Shown: positions 35,610 to 43,597 of the stretch, one piece after another
Position numbering within the stretch: the stretch's first letter is position 1
Layout: every line of letters begins with the position of its first letter
Source: JALNZU01 sp964463695
GTDB lineage: Bacteria > Bacteroidota > Bacteroidia > Bacteroidales > F082
Direction of reading: 5' to 3'
Length of the DNA stretch: 64,000 nt
NCBI GenBank assembly: GCA_964463695.1
Contig: CAYXCZ010000019.1
Span: forward strand, 24,878-88,877
Translations under genes and position numbers: made by a program
The notes under the pieces: generated by a model
Told to the model about the DNA's origin: nothing
What the model saw: the letters and a program-made list of their open reading frames with translations, nothing else
The model's database searches: none

Positions 35610-36646
35610 AGCATTCCCATTTTGTCGGCAATCCAGGTTAACCCTATTGAAAGTGTAAAAGCTAAAATGGGTGCTATAATCCATATAACCCAGAATTTTT
35701 GAACAGTGCTTTTGCTGAATATCTCTTTCCAACCCAATTTTGCACATCCAATACCTAAAATTGCACCTGTGTTCAGCTGTACCAAAGAGGCAGGAATACC
35801 TTTTGTAATGGAGACACTCAATAACAAAGTAGCTGTGATCATCGCAATAATCGTGGCTGATAAAGGGCCAAACTCAATGATCTCTTTTCCTGTAGATTGA
35901 ACAACTTTGTTGCCAAGCAGTGAACTTCCGATGCCAAAAGCCGGCGCAATTATCAAAACGGAAAGCACCATAACCAAATTGAAATTGGTTTGATTGTCAC
36001 TCAGATCAAGCACATTCATTACCATCGAAGCAATGGGTCCGCTGGCATTTGCAACATTATTAGCGCCAATAGAAAAGGCTACATACAAGGATGAAATGAG
36101 AACTAACGCCTGCAATCCAGGATGTTTTTTTAATGTCTCGAACTCAAAGGACGAGCGTTTTTTCATGGGTTTGTAAATGTACTTCCCAGCCAGATAAGTA
36201 AGGAAAAATGATATAACAGGAAGAACAAACCACACAGGAATAATTACAAAAAATAACTTATCTGTTTCTAAAACATTGAAATAAAGCGCAGTACCTGATA
36301 ATGCAAAAACAGTTGACTGGCTTGTGGATTGGGGCACACCCAATAAATTGGCCATTAGCAACGACAAAGCCACTGATAAAAGAATTATGGAAGTAAGAAT
36401 AATTGTCATATTCTCATGCGGAAGTATGCCTCGACCTAATGTATAAGCTACATTTTTGCCCGCAACGATAGCCCCAACAAAAACCATAATGCCAAACAAT
36501 CCCGGAATAAGACTTTTTGGGATTAGATTGGCTCCGTAAGCCGCAGAAAACGAAGGAGCTGTGCCACTTCCTCCCATATTAATGGCAAGAAAGATCGCGA
36601 TGATCATTGGCAGAATAAGCTGAGAATAAGCAGGATCGATGATCAT
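35606..36646 (-). CDS. PiT-family anion permease (phosphate or sulfate)
   Basis: The 346-residue membrane protein has about ten hydrophobic helices and the internal pseudo-repeat of the PiT family. The second repeat has a near-canonical signature S-I-G-A-N-N-V-A-N-A-S-G. The first is degenerate, N-M-G-G-S-G-T-A-P-S-F. Canonical phosphate PiT proteins carry G-A-N-D-V-A-N in both halves, while the CysP-type sulfate permease of the same family has a similarly altered first half and length. The substrate is therefore uncertain. It overlaps the lipocalin stop by four bases and is preceded by the tyrS terminator. No exact TAnnTTTG was found in its short upstream gap. Confidence 0.85.
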   Translation of the reverse strand: MIIDPAYSQLILPMIIAIFLAINMGGSGTAPSFSAAYGANLIPKSLIPGLFGIMVFVGAIVAGKNVAYTLGRGILPHENMTIILTSIILLSVALSLLMANLLGVPQSTSQSTVFALSGTALYFNVLETDKLFFVIIPVWFVLPVISFFLTYLAGKYIYKPMKKRSSFEFETLKKHPGLQALVLISSLYVAFSIGANNVANASGPIASMVMNVLDLSDNQTNFNLVMVLSVLIIAPAFGIGSSLLGNKVVQSTGKEIIEFGPLSATIIAMITATLLLSVSITKGIPASLVQLNTGAILGIGCAKLGWKEIFSKSTVQKFWVIWIIAPILAFTLSIGLTWIADKMGML

Positions 36647-36682
36647 TGGATGTGTTCCGTTTGAAGCCGCAATTTAAAAAAA

Positions 36683-36714
36683 AAGAGGGCTTTTTTTAAA
36701 AAAAAAGCCCTCTT
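36683..36714 (-). terminator. Rho-independent terminator after tyrS
   Basis: Long inverted repeat AAGAGGGCTTTTTTT...AAAAAAAGCCCTCTT, 27 bases past the tyrS stop and ending in a T run on the minus strand. Confidence 0.85.
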
Positions 36715-36740
36715 AATTGAATTTTAAGATGATGTTAATC

Positions 36741-38036
36741 TTACTCAGCAATCACAAGGAAATAATTTTTCTTGCCTTTCTGAACAAGGATATACTTATT
36801 CTGCAGTAAGTCGTTTGTGTTCAGAATAGTAGCTTCCGTTACTTTTTCTTTGTTGATCGAAACGCTGTTCTCTTTCAAACTTCTTCTGGCTTCGCCTTTT
36901 GATGAAAAGATTCCTGTGTGGGTTGACAAAAATTCGGTGATCTCGACAGTTTCTTTTAAAGTTGAGATTGAAATTGCAGCACGTGGAACTCCATCAAAAA
37001 CATTTAACAACATGGCTTCATTCATCTTGTGAAGCACTTCTGTTGTTCCTTTTCCAAAAAGAATCTGACTGGCTTCCTCAGCCATTTCCAAATCTTCGGC
37101 TGAGTGAACGCTTACTGTTACTTCTTTTGCCAAAGCTTTTTGCAGCACGCGTGTATGCGGAGCTTCGCGATGTGCTTCCACGAGCTGACCAATTGTTTCT
37201 TTGTCAAGTAGGGTGAAGATTTTTATGTATTTTTCAGCATCTTCATCAGAACAATTCAGCCAGAATTGATAGAAGGCATATGGTGAGGTCTTTTCGGGAT
37301 CTAACCAAATATTGCCTGATTCCGTTTTTCCGAATTTTCCACCATCAGCTTTCGTAATGAGGGGGCAAGTCAGTGCAAAAGCATTTTGATCAGAACCTAA
37401 CTTTCTTCTAATCAGTTCAGTACCTGTGGTTATGTTTCCCCACTGGTCGGAACCACCCATCTGAAGTTTGCAGTTGTGATGTTGGTAAAGGTGAAGAAAA
37501 TCGAAACCTTGTACCAGTTGATATGTGAATTCTGTAAATGACATTCCACTGCCACTATCCGCTGCCAGACGCTTTTTTACCGAATCCTTCGACATCATAT
37601 AATTGACTGTCAGATGTTTTCCAATATCACGGATAAAAGCCAGAAAACTGTAGTCTTTCATCCAGTCGTAATTATTAACGAGTTCAGCCTTATTGGGCGC
37701 AGCTGTTTCGAAATCAAGAAATTTTGCCAGCTGGTTTTTGATGCATTCCTGGTTATGACGTAAGGTTTTTTCGTCGAGCAGGTTTCGTTCCTGCGATTTT
37801 CCTGAAGGGTCGCCAATCATGCCTGTTGCGCCACCAACAAGAGCAATAGGTTTATGACCAGAGAGTTGCAAATGTTTTAACATCATAATACTCACCAAAT
37901 GTCCAATATGCAGTGAGTCAGCCGTTGGATCAATGCCAACATAAGCCGCTGTTAATTCCTTGTTCAACTGCTCTTCTGTTCCGGGTGTGAGATCATGGAT
38001 CATGCCTCTCCAACGCAACTCTTCAACAAAATTCAT
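36741..38036 (-). CDS. tyrS: Tyrosyl-tRNA synthetase
   Basis: The 431-residue class I synthetase charges tRNA-Tyr. It has the A-Y-V-G-I-D-P-T-A-D-S-L-H-I-G-H-L segment near residue 35 (HIGH motif), the tyrosine-binding Q-M-G-G-S-D-Q-W-G-N-I, the KMSKS equivalent K-F-G-K-T, and a C-terminal S4 domain. The ATG at 38036 gives the family's usual start (M-N-F-V-E-E-L-R-W-R-G). The upstream ATG at 38126 would lie before the predicted transcript start near 38060. It is a single-gene unit with its own promoter and terminator. Confidence 0.98.
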   Translation of the reverse strand: MNFVEELRWRGMIHDLTPGTEEQLNKELTAAYVGIDPTADSLHIGHLVSIMMLKHLQLSGHKPIALVGGATGMIGDPSGKSQERNLLDEKTLRHNQECIKNQLAKFLDFETAAPNKAELVNNYDWMKDYSFLAFIRDIGKHLTVNYMMSKDSVKKRLAADSGSGMSFTEFTYQLVQGFDFLHLYQHHNCKLQMGGSDQWGNITTGTELIRRKLGSDQNAFALTCPLITKADGGKFGKTESGNIWLDPEKTSPYAFYQFWLNCSDEDAEKYIKIFTLLDKETIGQLVEAHREAPHTRVLQKALAKEVTVSVHSAEDLEMAEEASQILFGKGTTEVLHKMNEAMLLNVFDGVPRAAISISTLKETVEITEFLSTHTGIFSSKGEARRSLKENSVSINKEKVTEATILNTNDLLQNKYILVQKGKKNYFLVIAE

Positions 38037-38063
38037 TTGCATAAACGTATAATTTTTAGGCGG

Positions 38064-38071
38064 CAAAGATA
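38064..38071 (-). promoter_or_regulatory. -7 promoter element for tyrS
   Basis: TATCTTTG on the minus strand fits TAnnTTTG and predicts a leader of about 25 bases to the ATG at 38036. Confidence 0.6.
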
Positions 38072-38151
38072 GGAAAAAGAAGAAAACCATTTTTGTAGGG
38101 ATGCAGCAGTTATGCTGAAGTTTCACAGCATGGTTAAATACGAAACTTGCC

Positions 38152-38159
38152 TATCTTTG
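38152..38159 (+). promoter_or_regulatory. -7 promoter element immediately before the epimerase start codon
   Basis: TATCTTTG ends only four bases before the ATG at 38164. At the usual spacing the transcript would begin at or one base before the start codon, giving a leaderless mRNA. Confidence 0.55.
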
Positions 38160-38163
38160 TTGA

Positions 38164-39177
38164 ATGAAATTAGTAACAGGAGCAACAGGATTGGTAGGCT
38201 CACATCTGATGGTGCAATTGAGCAACAAGGGTGCTGAGATCAAAGCTATGAAGCGTTCAGGTTCGGATATGCATCTGATTGAGAAAGTATTTTCACTTTA
38301 TGCTTTACAACCCAAGAAACAATTGGAAGCAATTCATTGGGTTGACGCCGATTTAACAGATATTACTGTTCTTGAAGAACTTATGGAGGATGTTGATGAG
38401 ATTTATCATTGTGCTGCGATCGTTTCATTTCACCCTTCGATGCGTCGTCTGATGTTGTTGACAAATGTTAACGGAACAGCAAATTTGGTTAACGCCGCGG
38501 TTCATAAAGGAAATATTGCCTTTTGCCATGTAAGTTCGATTGCTGCTTTAGGAAGAAGCGAGAATCAAACAATGATAACTGAAGAAAATCTGTGGAAAAA
38601 TTCCGGAAGCAATTCTATTTATTCAGTTTCAAAATATGGGGCTGAAAGAGAAGTTTGGCGGGGCGTTGCCGAAGGATTAAATGCCGTAATCGTGAATCCG
38701 GCTGTGATACTTGGTCCGGGTAACTGGAAATCAGGTAGCAGTGAATTGTTTTCATTGGTATGGAAAGGTTTAAAGTTTCATACTTCAGGGACAACTGGGT
38801 ATGTAGATGTGCGTGATGTTGCCTCGGCTATGGTGACGCTGATGGAAGAAAAGCACTTTGGTCAGAGGTTCATCCTTTCGGCTGAAAACCTAAGCTATCG
38901 TCAGTTGTTTACGTGGATCGCCCGGAGTTTGGGTAAAAAAGAGCCTTCAATCCATGTGAAACCCTGGATGGCTGAAATAGCCTGGCGTTTGATGGCAATA
39001 AAAGGCTTTGTAATGAGAGAGACACCAGCCATAACGCGTGAAACTGCTCGGACAAGTCTTGTAAAAAAGAGCTATTCCTCTCATAAATTGGAAGAGGCAA
39101 TTGGGTTCAAATTTATACCTGTCGAAAAGAGTATTAACGATATCAGCAAGATTTTTCTTAGGGATCATACTTCTTAA
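38164..39177 (+). CDS. NAD-dependent epimerase/dehydratase (extended SDR)
   Basis: The 337-residue protein begins directly with the Rossmann dinucleotide motif V-T-G-A-T-G-L-V-G-S (GxxGxxG, residues 4-13), so the start cannot be later. It has the catalytic Y-S-V-S-K pair (Tyr and Lys four apart) and D-V-R-D-V-A-S-A in the C-terminal half, typical of extended short-chain dehydrogenases acting on nucleotide sugars or similar substrates. The exact substrate cannot be told. It stands alone, divergent from tyrS, with a promoter abutting the start codon. Confidence 0.9.
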   Translation: MKLVTGATGLVGSHLMVQLSNKGAEIKAMKRSGSDMHLIEKVFSLYALQPKKQLEAIHWVDADLTDITVLEELMEDVDEIYHCAAIVSFHPSMRRLMLLTNVNGTANLVNAAVHKGNIAFCHVSSIAALGRSENQTMITEENLWKNSGSNSIYSVSKYGAEREVWRGVAEGLNAVIVNPAVILGPGNWKSGSSELFSLVWKGLKFHTSGTTGYVDVRDVASAMVTLMEEKHFGQRFILSAENLSYRQLFTWIARSLGKKEPSIHVKPWMAEIAWRLMAIKGFVMRETPAITRETARTSLVKKSYSSHKLEEAIGFKFIPVEKSINDISKIFLRDHTS

Positions 39178-39424
39178 GAAAGTTCACGTTCTCGAAACAG
39201 CTTCTGACTTTTCTATAGATTGCGGGAGCGAATTTTTCATGAACAGTCTTGAATTACTTTTAGAATTAATATAAAAGGCTGAAAAATAATAGCATACAAC
39301 TTTTGATAGTACCTCTTTGTTTTTAGGTTTATTATTTAAACAGATTCTAATTTAAGTGGAATAGGATCAATCCCATCAAATAGTTTTATTTTTACCCCAT
39401 TAAACTGAAATACGAAATCGTCTT

Positions 39425-39949
39425 ATGAAAAAAACATTATTGTTGTACTGGGCTCCGGGTGGAAGTGTTGAGTTGGCTGCAAAAGCTATTTGTGAAGAAA
39501 TTGGCACTGATAAAGTCGAAATTTCTGATGTGGCATCATTTGATATCTCAAAGCTTAATGCATATGAGAATTATATCATTGGAAGTGCTACGGTTGGCGC
39601 AGAAGACTGGCGCGATACGAAGGATAACAATAAGTGGAATGAGTTTTTTGTAAAAACACGGGAGTTTGATTTTTCTAAAAAGAAAATTGCTGCTTTTGGA
39701 CTTGGTAATCAGATTCTTTATCCTGAACATTTTGTTGATTCATTGGGATATATGAAAGAACAAGTTGAAAAACGCAATGGCAAACTAATTGGCGCATGGC
39801 CCGATGAAGGTTACGATTATACAGATTCCGAAGGCACTGCAAATGGGATGTTTTTTGGATTGGCATTGGATCACGATCAACAGCCCGAGCTAACAGCTGT
39901 GCGCATTGAAGCATGGGTTGATCTGTTATCAGAAGAAATGGATTTTTAA
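39425..39949 (+). CDS. Flavodoxin-like FMN protein
   Basis: The 174-residue protein has the flavodoxin length and order. An N-terminal beta strand leads into the FMN phosphate loop (residues 8-14), then I-I-G-S-A-T-V-G-A-E-D-W near residue 55 and A-A-F-G-L-G-N-Q near 93. The tail L-I-G-A-W-P-D-E-G-Y-D-Y and D-x-D-x-Q-P near the C-terminus are characteristic of long-chain flavodoxins. The phosphate loop reads W-A-P-G-G-S-V-E-L rather than the usual S-x-T-G-N-T. Flavodoxins carry low-potential electrons, often replacing ferredoxin under iron limitation. No partner is adjacent and no clear promoter was found in the 247-base upstream gap. Confidence 0.88.
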   Translation: MKKTLLLYWAPGGSVELAAKAICEEIGTDKVEISDVASFDISKLNAYENYIIGSATVGAEDWRDTKDNNKWNEFFVKTREFDFSKKKIAAFGLGNQILYPEHFVDSLGYMKEQVEKRNGKLIGAWPDEGYDYTDSEGTANGMFFGLALDHDQQPELTAVRIEAWVDLLSEEMDF

Positions 39950-39986
39950 ATAGATTGTTTTGGCATGGCCGTCACATTTCTATATC

Positions 39987-40020
39987 AAAAGACGATTCTC
40001 AAGAGGGAATCGTCTTTTTT
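39987..40020. terminator. Bidirectional terminator between flavodoxin and MltF-like genes
   Basis: Inverted repeat AAAAGACGATTC...GAATCGTCTTTT with an eight-base loop. T-rich tracts lie on both sides, and the genes converge on it. It begins directly at the stop codon of the minus-strand gene. Confidence 0.8.
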
Positions 40021-41483
40021 TATCGATTTTTTTCAACACCAATCAGATTCTTGTAGTGTTCATAGCGTTCAGTAATCTCTTCCACGAAACGAAATGTTTC
40101 TTCTCCTCTAACATAACCATAATAAACAACTGGGTCGTTGTAAAATGCAGGTTTCGACTTGTTTCGCATAAAGAAGTCAACATTATCGGTCCAAACATCC
40201 GGATTTTTATTGTATTTTACAGCCAATCTGCGTGCATCAAGCACATGTCCAACACCCGCATTATATGAGGCTAGAATAAACTTACTGCGCTCAATGGTAT
40301 CTGTTACAGTTTCGGGTATCTGCCTGTCGAGGTACTGTATATACTGAGCTCCGACCAATACCTGCACTTCAGGTGTAGCAGTGGAATCAATGTTAAATTG
40401 TTCCATTACACCAGGCATCAATTGCATCAGGCCGAAAGCACCCGCCCAACTTCTTACATCAGGTTTAAACTCCGATTCCTGATAAATAAGTGATGCCATA
40501 AGCCGCCAATCCCAGTTAATGCTTTCCGCAGCACTGCGAATTATATCGTCGTAAGGACTTAAGCGATCGCCGGTTACGGAATGATACTCACTTTGGCTTC
40601 TGTTTTTTACCAACGGACTAAAATATTTATCATAAAGCAAACGACCATCCCTCGAAGGAAGGTAGTCAGACAGCCATTTGTTAATTTCTTCAAGTAATTC
40701 GTTTTCAGGCTCTTTTCGTAATGCCCATGCGATCTTCTGGTCGAAACTTATGGCTGTCTTTATATCAAGATTGGTATAATTTCTCAAAAATACCGCTGCC
40801 ATATGTTCGTCTGCAATCGTATAATCAATGTCTTTGTTTGCAACGGCGGCCACAAGGTCTTCAACATCGCGGTTGTCTTCAATAATGTAAATGGTATCAC
40901 CGATTTCATCTGAAAGGGTTCGCAGGCGTTTGGAGAAAACAGAATTTTCCTGAACATGAATTGTTTTACCTGCCAGCTCTAAACTGCTTCGGATTAATCC
41001 TTTTTCAATTTCATCGCGTGTTCGGAGTTGGAGCCAGTTTTTTGGAAGTCGTTGTACCAGTACCTGACGTGTGATAATTATAGGTTCAGAAAAATCAAAT
41101 CTCCGTAAACGATCTCCGGTGACCGTCATATTGAGAGCAATCATGTCAGCTTCGCCCTTTTCAAGGCTTTGTTTTGCCTCACCAAGATCTTTCTCAATAC
41201 GAAGTTCGAGCCTTAAACCAAGATGATCAGAAAAAGCTTTAAGTAATTCATACTGATAACCCATTGGCTCGCCTCGATAGATGTAGTAATTAACAGTATT
41301 ATAATCGGTTAACACTCTTAATTTCTTATTATTAAGTGCCTGGTCAAGCGTAGAAACGTCGGTGAATGAATCATCGGTCAACTGCTCCACAGGTTGGTTT
41401 TCGGTGCAGGAAAATATACCAACTGTCAGCAGAACAAGCAATAACCAAAATAGAGGCCTCAATCGAATTTTTTTTATCCTCAC
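40020..41483 (-). CDS. mltF: MltF-like membrane-bound lytic transglycosylase (periplasmic binding domain plus SLT domain)
   Basis: From a GTG at 41483 the product has 487 residues. A lipoprotein signal (R-I-K-K-I-R-L-R-P, hydrophobic core, I-F-S-C) is followed by a type 3 solute-binding domain at about residues 50-285. The SLT lytic transglycosylase domain spans about 320-455 (L-I-Y-Q-E-S-E-F with catalytic Glu-336, G-A-F-G-L-M-Q-L-M-P, A-S-Y-N-A-G-V-G-H). This matches MltF, which cleaves peptidoglycan with anhydro-muropeptide release. An in-frame ATG at 41528 would add 15 residues ahead of the signal and lies upstream of the putative promoter, so I prefer the GTG. The start choice is less sure than the identity. 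Confidence 0.9.
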   Translation of the reverse strand: MRIKKIRLRPLFWLLLVLLTVGIFSCTENQPVEQLTDDSFTDVSTLDQALNNKKLRVLTDYNTVNYYIYRGEPMGYQYELLKAFSDHLGLRLELRIEKDLGEAKQSLEKGEADMIALNMTVTGDRLRRFDFSEPIIITRQVLVQRLPKNWLQLRTRDEIEKGLIRSSLELAGKTIHVQENSVFSKRLRTLSDEIGDTIYIIEDNRDVEDLVAAVANKDIDYTIADEHMAAVFLRNYTNLDIKTAISFDQKIAWALRKEPENELLEEINKWLSDYLPSRDGRLLYDKYFSPLVKNRSQSEYHSVTGDRLSPYDDIIRSAAESINWDWRLMASLIYQESEFKPDVRSWAGAFGLMQLMPGVMEQFNIDSTATPEVQVLVGAQYIQYLDRQIPETVTDTIERSKFILASYNAGVGHVLDARRLAVKYNKNPDVWTDNVDFFMRNKSKPAFYNDPVVYYGYVRGEETFRFVEEITERYEHYKNLIGVEKNR

Positions 41484-41502
41484 AATGCAGTGATTTGATG
41501 CG

Positions 41503-41510
41503 CTAAAATA
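41503..41510 (-). promoter_or_regulatory. Variant -7 element (TATTTTAG) for the MltF-like gene
   Basis: TATTTTAG on the minus strand, one base from TAnnTTTG and identical to the porP upstream octamer. A start near 41499 leaves a 16-base leader to the GTG at 41483. Confidence 0.35.
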
Positions 41511-41593
41511 GTGTTTATGATTAATCAAACAAAGAAATTGTAATAAAATATTGATATTAAATCATTTAGACTTTATAAAAGAAAGCTTATTTT

Positions 41594-42478
41594 TTATCTC
41601 AGGATGCGCCTAAGCATGTTTTCGAGCTGAAAAACATAGGAATCTCCAAAAAGAATTACATGAACCAGAACAGGGTAAAGGTTACATACGTCAGCTCGCT
41701 CTTGCCATCCGTTTTCAAGTGGAAATCTGCGATTGTAGGCGTCATAAAAATTGGGATGAAAGCCTCCAAAAAGCTGTGTCATAGCTATATCCATCTCCCG
41801 ATGTCCGTAATACACCGCTGGATCAATCAACACAGGCTGTTTGTCGTCGGAGCAAAGAAAGTTACCACTCCATAAATCTCCATGAAGTAAAGAGGGTTTT
41901 TCTTCTGGAAAAATTGTTTTTATCCTATCCATCAAGCGGTCGAAGGAATGGAGGATTGCAGACGGCATAAGTTTTTTACGCTGTGCTATTGAAATCAATG
42001 GTAAAAGGCGATGATGCAGGTAAAAATCATCCCAACTTTCACTTAACGAGTTTTTTTGAGGAAGTGATCCAATATAATTTGAATGATTGAGGCCGAATAA
42101 TGGTGCTGATTTTTGATGCATTTCTGCAAGTTGAATACCGAAATTTTCCCAAAATGAGTGCGTTGGCGGCTTTGCGGAGATGTATTCCATCAATAAATAA
42201 CTGATAGAAGCTTCGCTTCCTGACTCAATAATTTCAGGAACCTGGATAGAGCTTTCTTTTCCAATTAATTGCAAGCCGGTTTTTTCAAAATCAAACATGC
42301 CCGGATATAAATCGGATCTATTCCATTTGACAAAGAAATTGGCAGCCCCATAGGTTATTTTTACTGCCTGGTTAATTGAACCTCCTCCTGTTGCCTGGCT
42401 GGAAGTAATGGTTGTTTCAAGTCCCGTTTTGCGGGCAAGTGCTTTCTCGAGCTTGCCAACAATCGAAAAGGGCAGCAT
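41594..42478 (-). CDS. Fructosamine kinase family protein
   Basis: The 294-residue protein has the aminoglycoside-phosphotransferase/fructosamine-kinase fold. An early G-G-G-S-I-N-Q-A binding loop precedes a V-K-W strand, then the catalytic H-G-D-L-W-S-G-N and the metal-binding L-I-D-P-A-V-Y-Y-G-H-R-E-M-D. Bacterial members phosphorylate glycated amines or ribulosamines to help deglycate proteins. It begins two bases after the stop of the membrane protein gene, so it belongs to the ECF sigma operon. A TTG two codons upstream is also in frame; the ATG at 42478 is preferred. Confidence 0.9.
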   Translation of the reverse strand: MLPFSIVGKLEKALARKTGLETTITSSQATGGGSINQAVKITYGAANFFVKWNRSDLYPGMFDFEKTGLQLIGKESSIQVPEIIESGSEASISYLLMEYISAKPPTHSFWENFGIQLAEMHQKSAPLFGLNHSNYIGSLPQKNSLSESWDDFYLHHRLLPLISIAQRKKLMPSAILHSFDRLMDRIKTIFPEEKPSLLHGDLWSGNFLCSDDKQPVLIDPAVYYGHREMDIAMTQLFGGFHPNFYDAYNRRFPLENGWQERADVCNLYPVLVHVILFGDSYVFQLENMLRRILR

Positions 42479-42480
42479 GA

Positions 42481-42885
42481 TCAAAGCAAATGAATACGTG
42501 GGAAAACACGTCTCAAAATGAGTCGTTCCAACATCAGCAGTGCAGAAATTGAAATTGTTGTAATGAGGAGGTAAACAGGTAGTTTGCTTGCAATACCAGC
42601 TGTTTTATTGAGCAAAAAGATATTCTGACTAAAAATCAGACTTAAACTTGCAGCTGACGACCAGAGCCAATCAGTTACAAAACGCAGGTCGACAAAAAAT
42701 AATAAGGTCAGAAAAGCAGCCAGCAGACTGAACAGAAGCAGACTTTTTTCAGGCCAGGCCGAAGTAACGCTCACTGGCTGAGGTGCATCGGCAATTATCT
42801 TCTTCATAATCGCATCTTTCATTCCTTCAGGAGCTTTGGGGCTGTGAAGCTGCTTTAAAAGAGTTTCCAAATGTTGCTCGTTCAT
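42481..42885 (-). CDS. Small membrane protein downstream of an ECF sigma factor, possible anti-sigma partner
   Basis: The 134-residue protein has an N-terminal soluble stretch of about 45 residues (L-K-Q-L-H-S-P-K-A-P-E-G-M) followed by two or three predicted transmembrane helices (about 47-66, 75-92 and 103-122). It starts five bases after the ECF sigma gene. That order and the topology (short cytoplasmic N-terminus, then membrane helices) fit an anti-sigma factor. I see no zinc-binding H-x-x-x-C-x-x-C motif and no clear family match, so the role is inferred from context. Confidence 0.75.
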   Translation of the reverse strand: MNEQHLETLLKQLHSPKAPEGMKDAIMKKIIADAPQPVSVTSAWPEKSLLLFSLLAAFLTLLFFVDLRFVTDWLWSSAASLSLIFSQNIFLLNKTAGIASKLPVYLLITTISISALLMLERLILRRVFPRIHLL

Positions 42886-42890
42886 GATAT

Positions 42891-43454
42891 TTAGTTTAAA
42901 CAGGTGTTGGTAACAGGTTGCATCAATTCTTGTAATTTCTTTCTGATTCTGAATAACTTAACTTTTACATTCGATGTTGACAATTTGCTTATTTCACTTA
43001 TTTGATCGATACTGTAATTCTGAGTGTAATAAAAATGAATCATCAGTTGATCTTCAGGAGCTAAGAGCTCAAGAGCAGTTTCAAGCTGTTGCAGTTGTGA
43101 CTCTTTTTCGTCATTAAACTCATTCTTGTCAGAAAAATTGTATCCGCCAATCGAAAGCTCATCCAAAGAAACTATTGGTACAGTTCGTTTGCGGTAAGCG
43201 CTGATAGCTGTATTATATGCAATGCGATGAAGCCAGGTAGAGAACAACGATTTATGATTGAATCCCTGCAAAGCTTCGAAGGCTTTTATAAATACCATCT
43301 GTGTAATGTCCTCAGCTTCTGCAGTGTTCTTAATGATTCGGTTTACAACAGCATAAATACTATGTTGGTAACGGTCGACCAATGGGCCAAATGCCTCAGG
43401 TTTTCCTTTTAAAACCTGCTCAATCCATACGTGGTCTTCCTCTTTACTTTTCAT
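42891..43454 (-). CDS. ECF-type RNA polymerase sigma-70 factor
   Basis: The 187-residue protein has the two ECF sigma regions. Region 2 lies near residues 25-90 (A-E-D-I-T-Q-M-V-F-I-K-A-F, then F-S-T-W-L-H-R-I-A-Y-N). Region 4 lies near 120-175 (Y-Y-T-Q-N-Y-S-I-D-Q-I-S-E and S-T-S-N-V-K-V-K-L-F-R-I-R-K-K-L). It is first in an operon with the membrane protein and the fructosamine-kinase-like gene. Its upstream region holds a possible ECF-type promoter (43465-43490) and a 12-base palindrome shared with the divergent M64 peptidase gene. Its regulon is unknown. Confidence 0.95.
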   Translation of the reverse strand: MKSKEEDHVWIEQVLKGKPEAFGPLVDRYQHSIYAVVNRIIKNTAEAEDITQMVFIKAFEALQGFNHKSLFSTWLHRIAYNTAISAYRKRTVPIVSLDELSIGGYNFSDKNEFNDEKESQLQQLETALELLAPEDQLMIHFYYTQNYSIDQISEISKLSTSNVKVKLFRIRKKLQELMQPVTNTCLN

Positions 43455-43464
43455 TTTTACATTG

Positions 43465-43490
43465 GACGAAAACTGCAGCTTTTGGTTACA
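43465..43490 (-). promoter_or_regulatory. Possible autoregulatory ECF-type promoter
   Basis: On the minus strand TGTAACC (43490-43484) and CGTC (43468-43465) are separated by 15 bases, like the AAC -35 and CGT -10 motifs of many ECF sigma promoters. The implied start lies only a few bases from the ATG at 43454, which weakens the case. Confidence 0.3.
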
Positions 43491-43497
43491 AATAAAG

Positions 43498-43509
43498 TGT
43501 AAATTTACA
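43498..43509. promoter_or_regulatory. 12-base perfect palindrome in the ECF sigma / M64 peptidase divergent region
   Basis: TGTAAATTTACA is fully self-complementary and lies between two divergent genes, 44 bases from the sigma start and 89 bases from the peptidase start. An operator for a dimeric regulator is possible. AT-rich palindromes of this length also occur by chance. Confidence 0.3.
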
Positions 43510-43597
43510 TTTCATTTGTTTTGAACATGGATCAGCAATTTTTTTCTTCATCCATGGTCAGAAAAAATGATTGATGTGAAATTAAATTTCTGAAGCA

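Noticed and set aside
39178..39424. Possible small RNA or tRNA in the gap before the flavodoxin gene
   Set aside because: No cloverleaf, terminator hairpin or consensus promoter could be recognised; the region is simply AT-rich.
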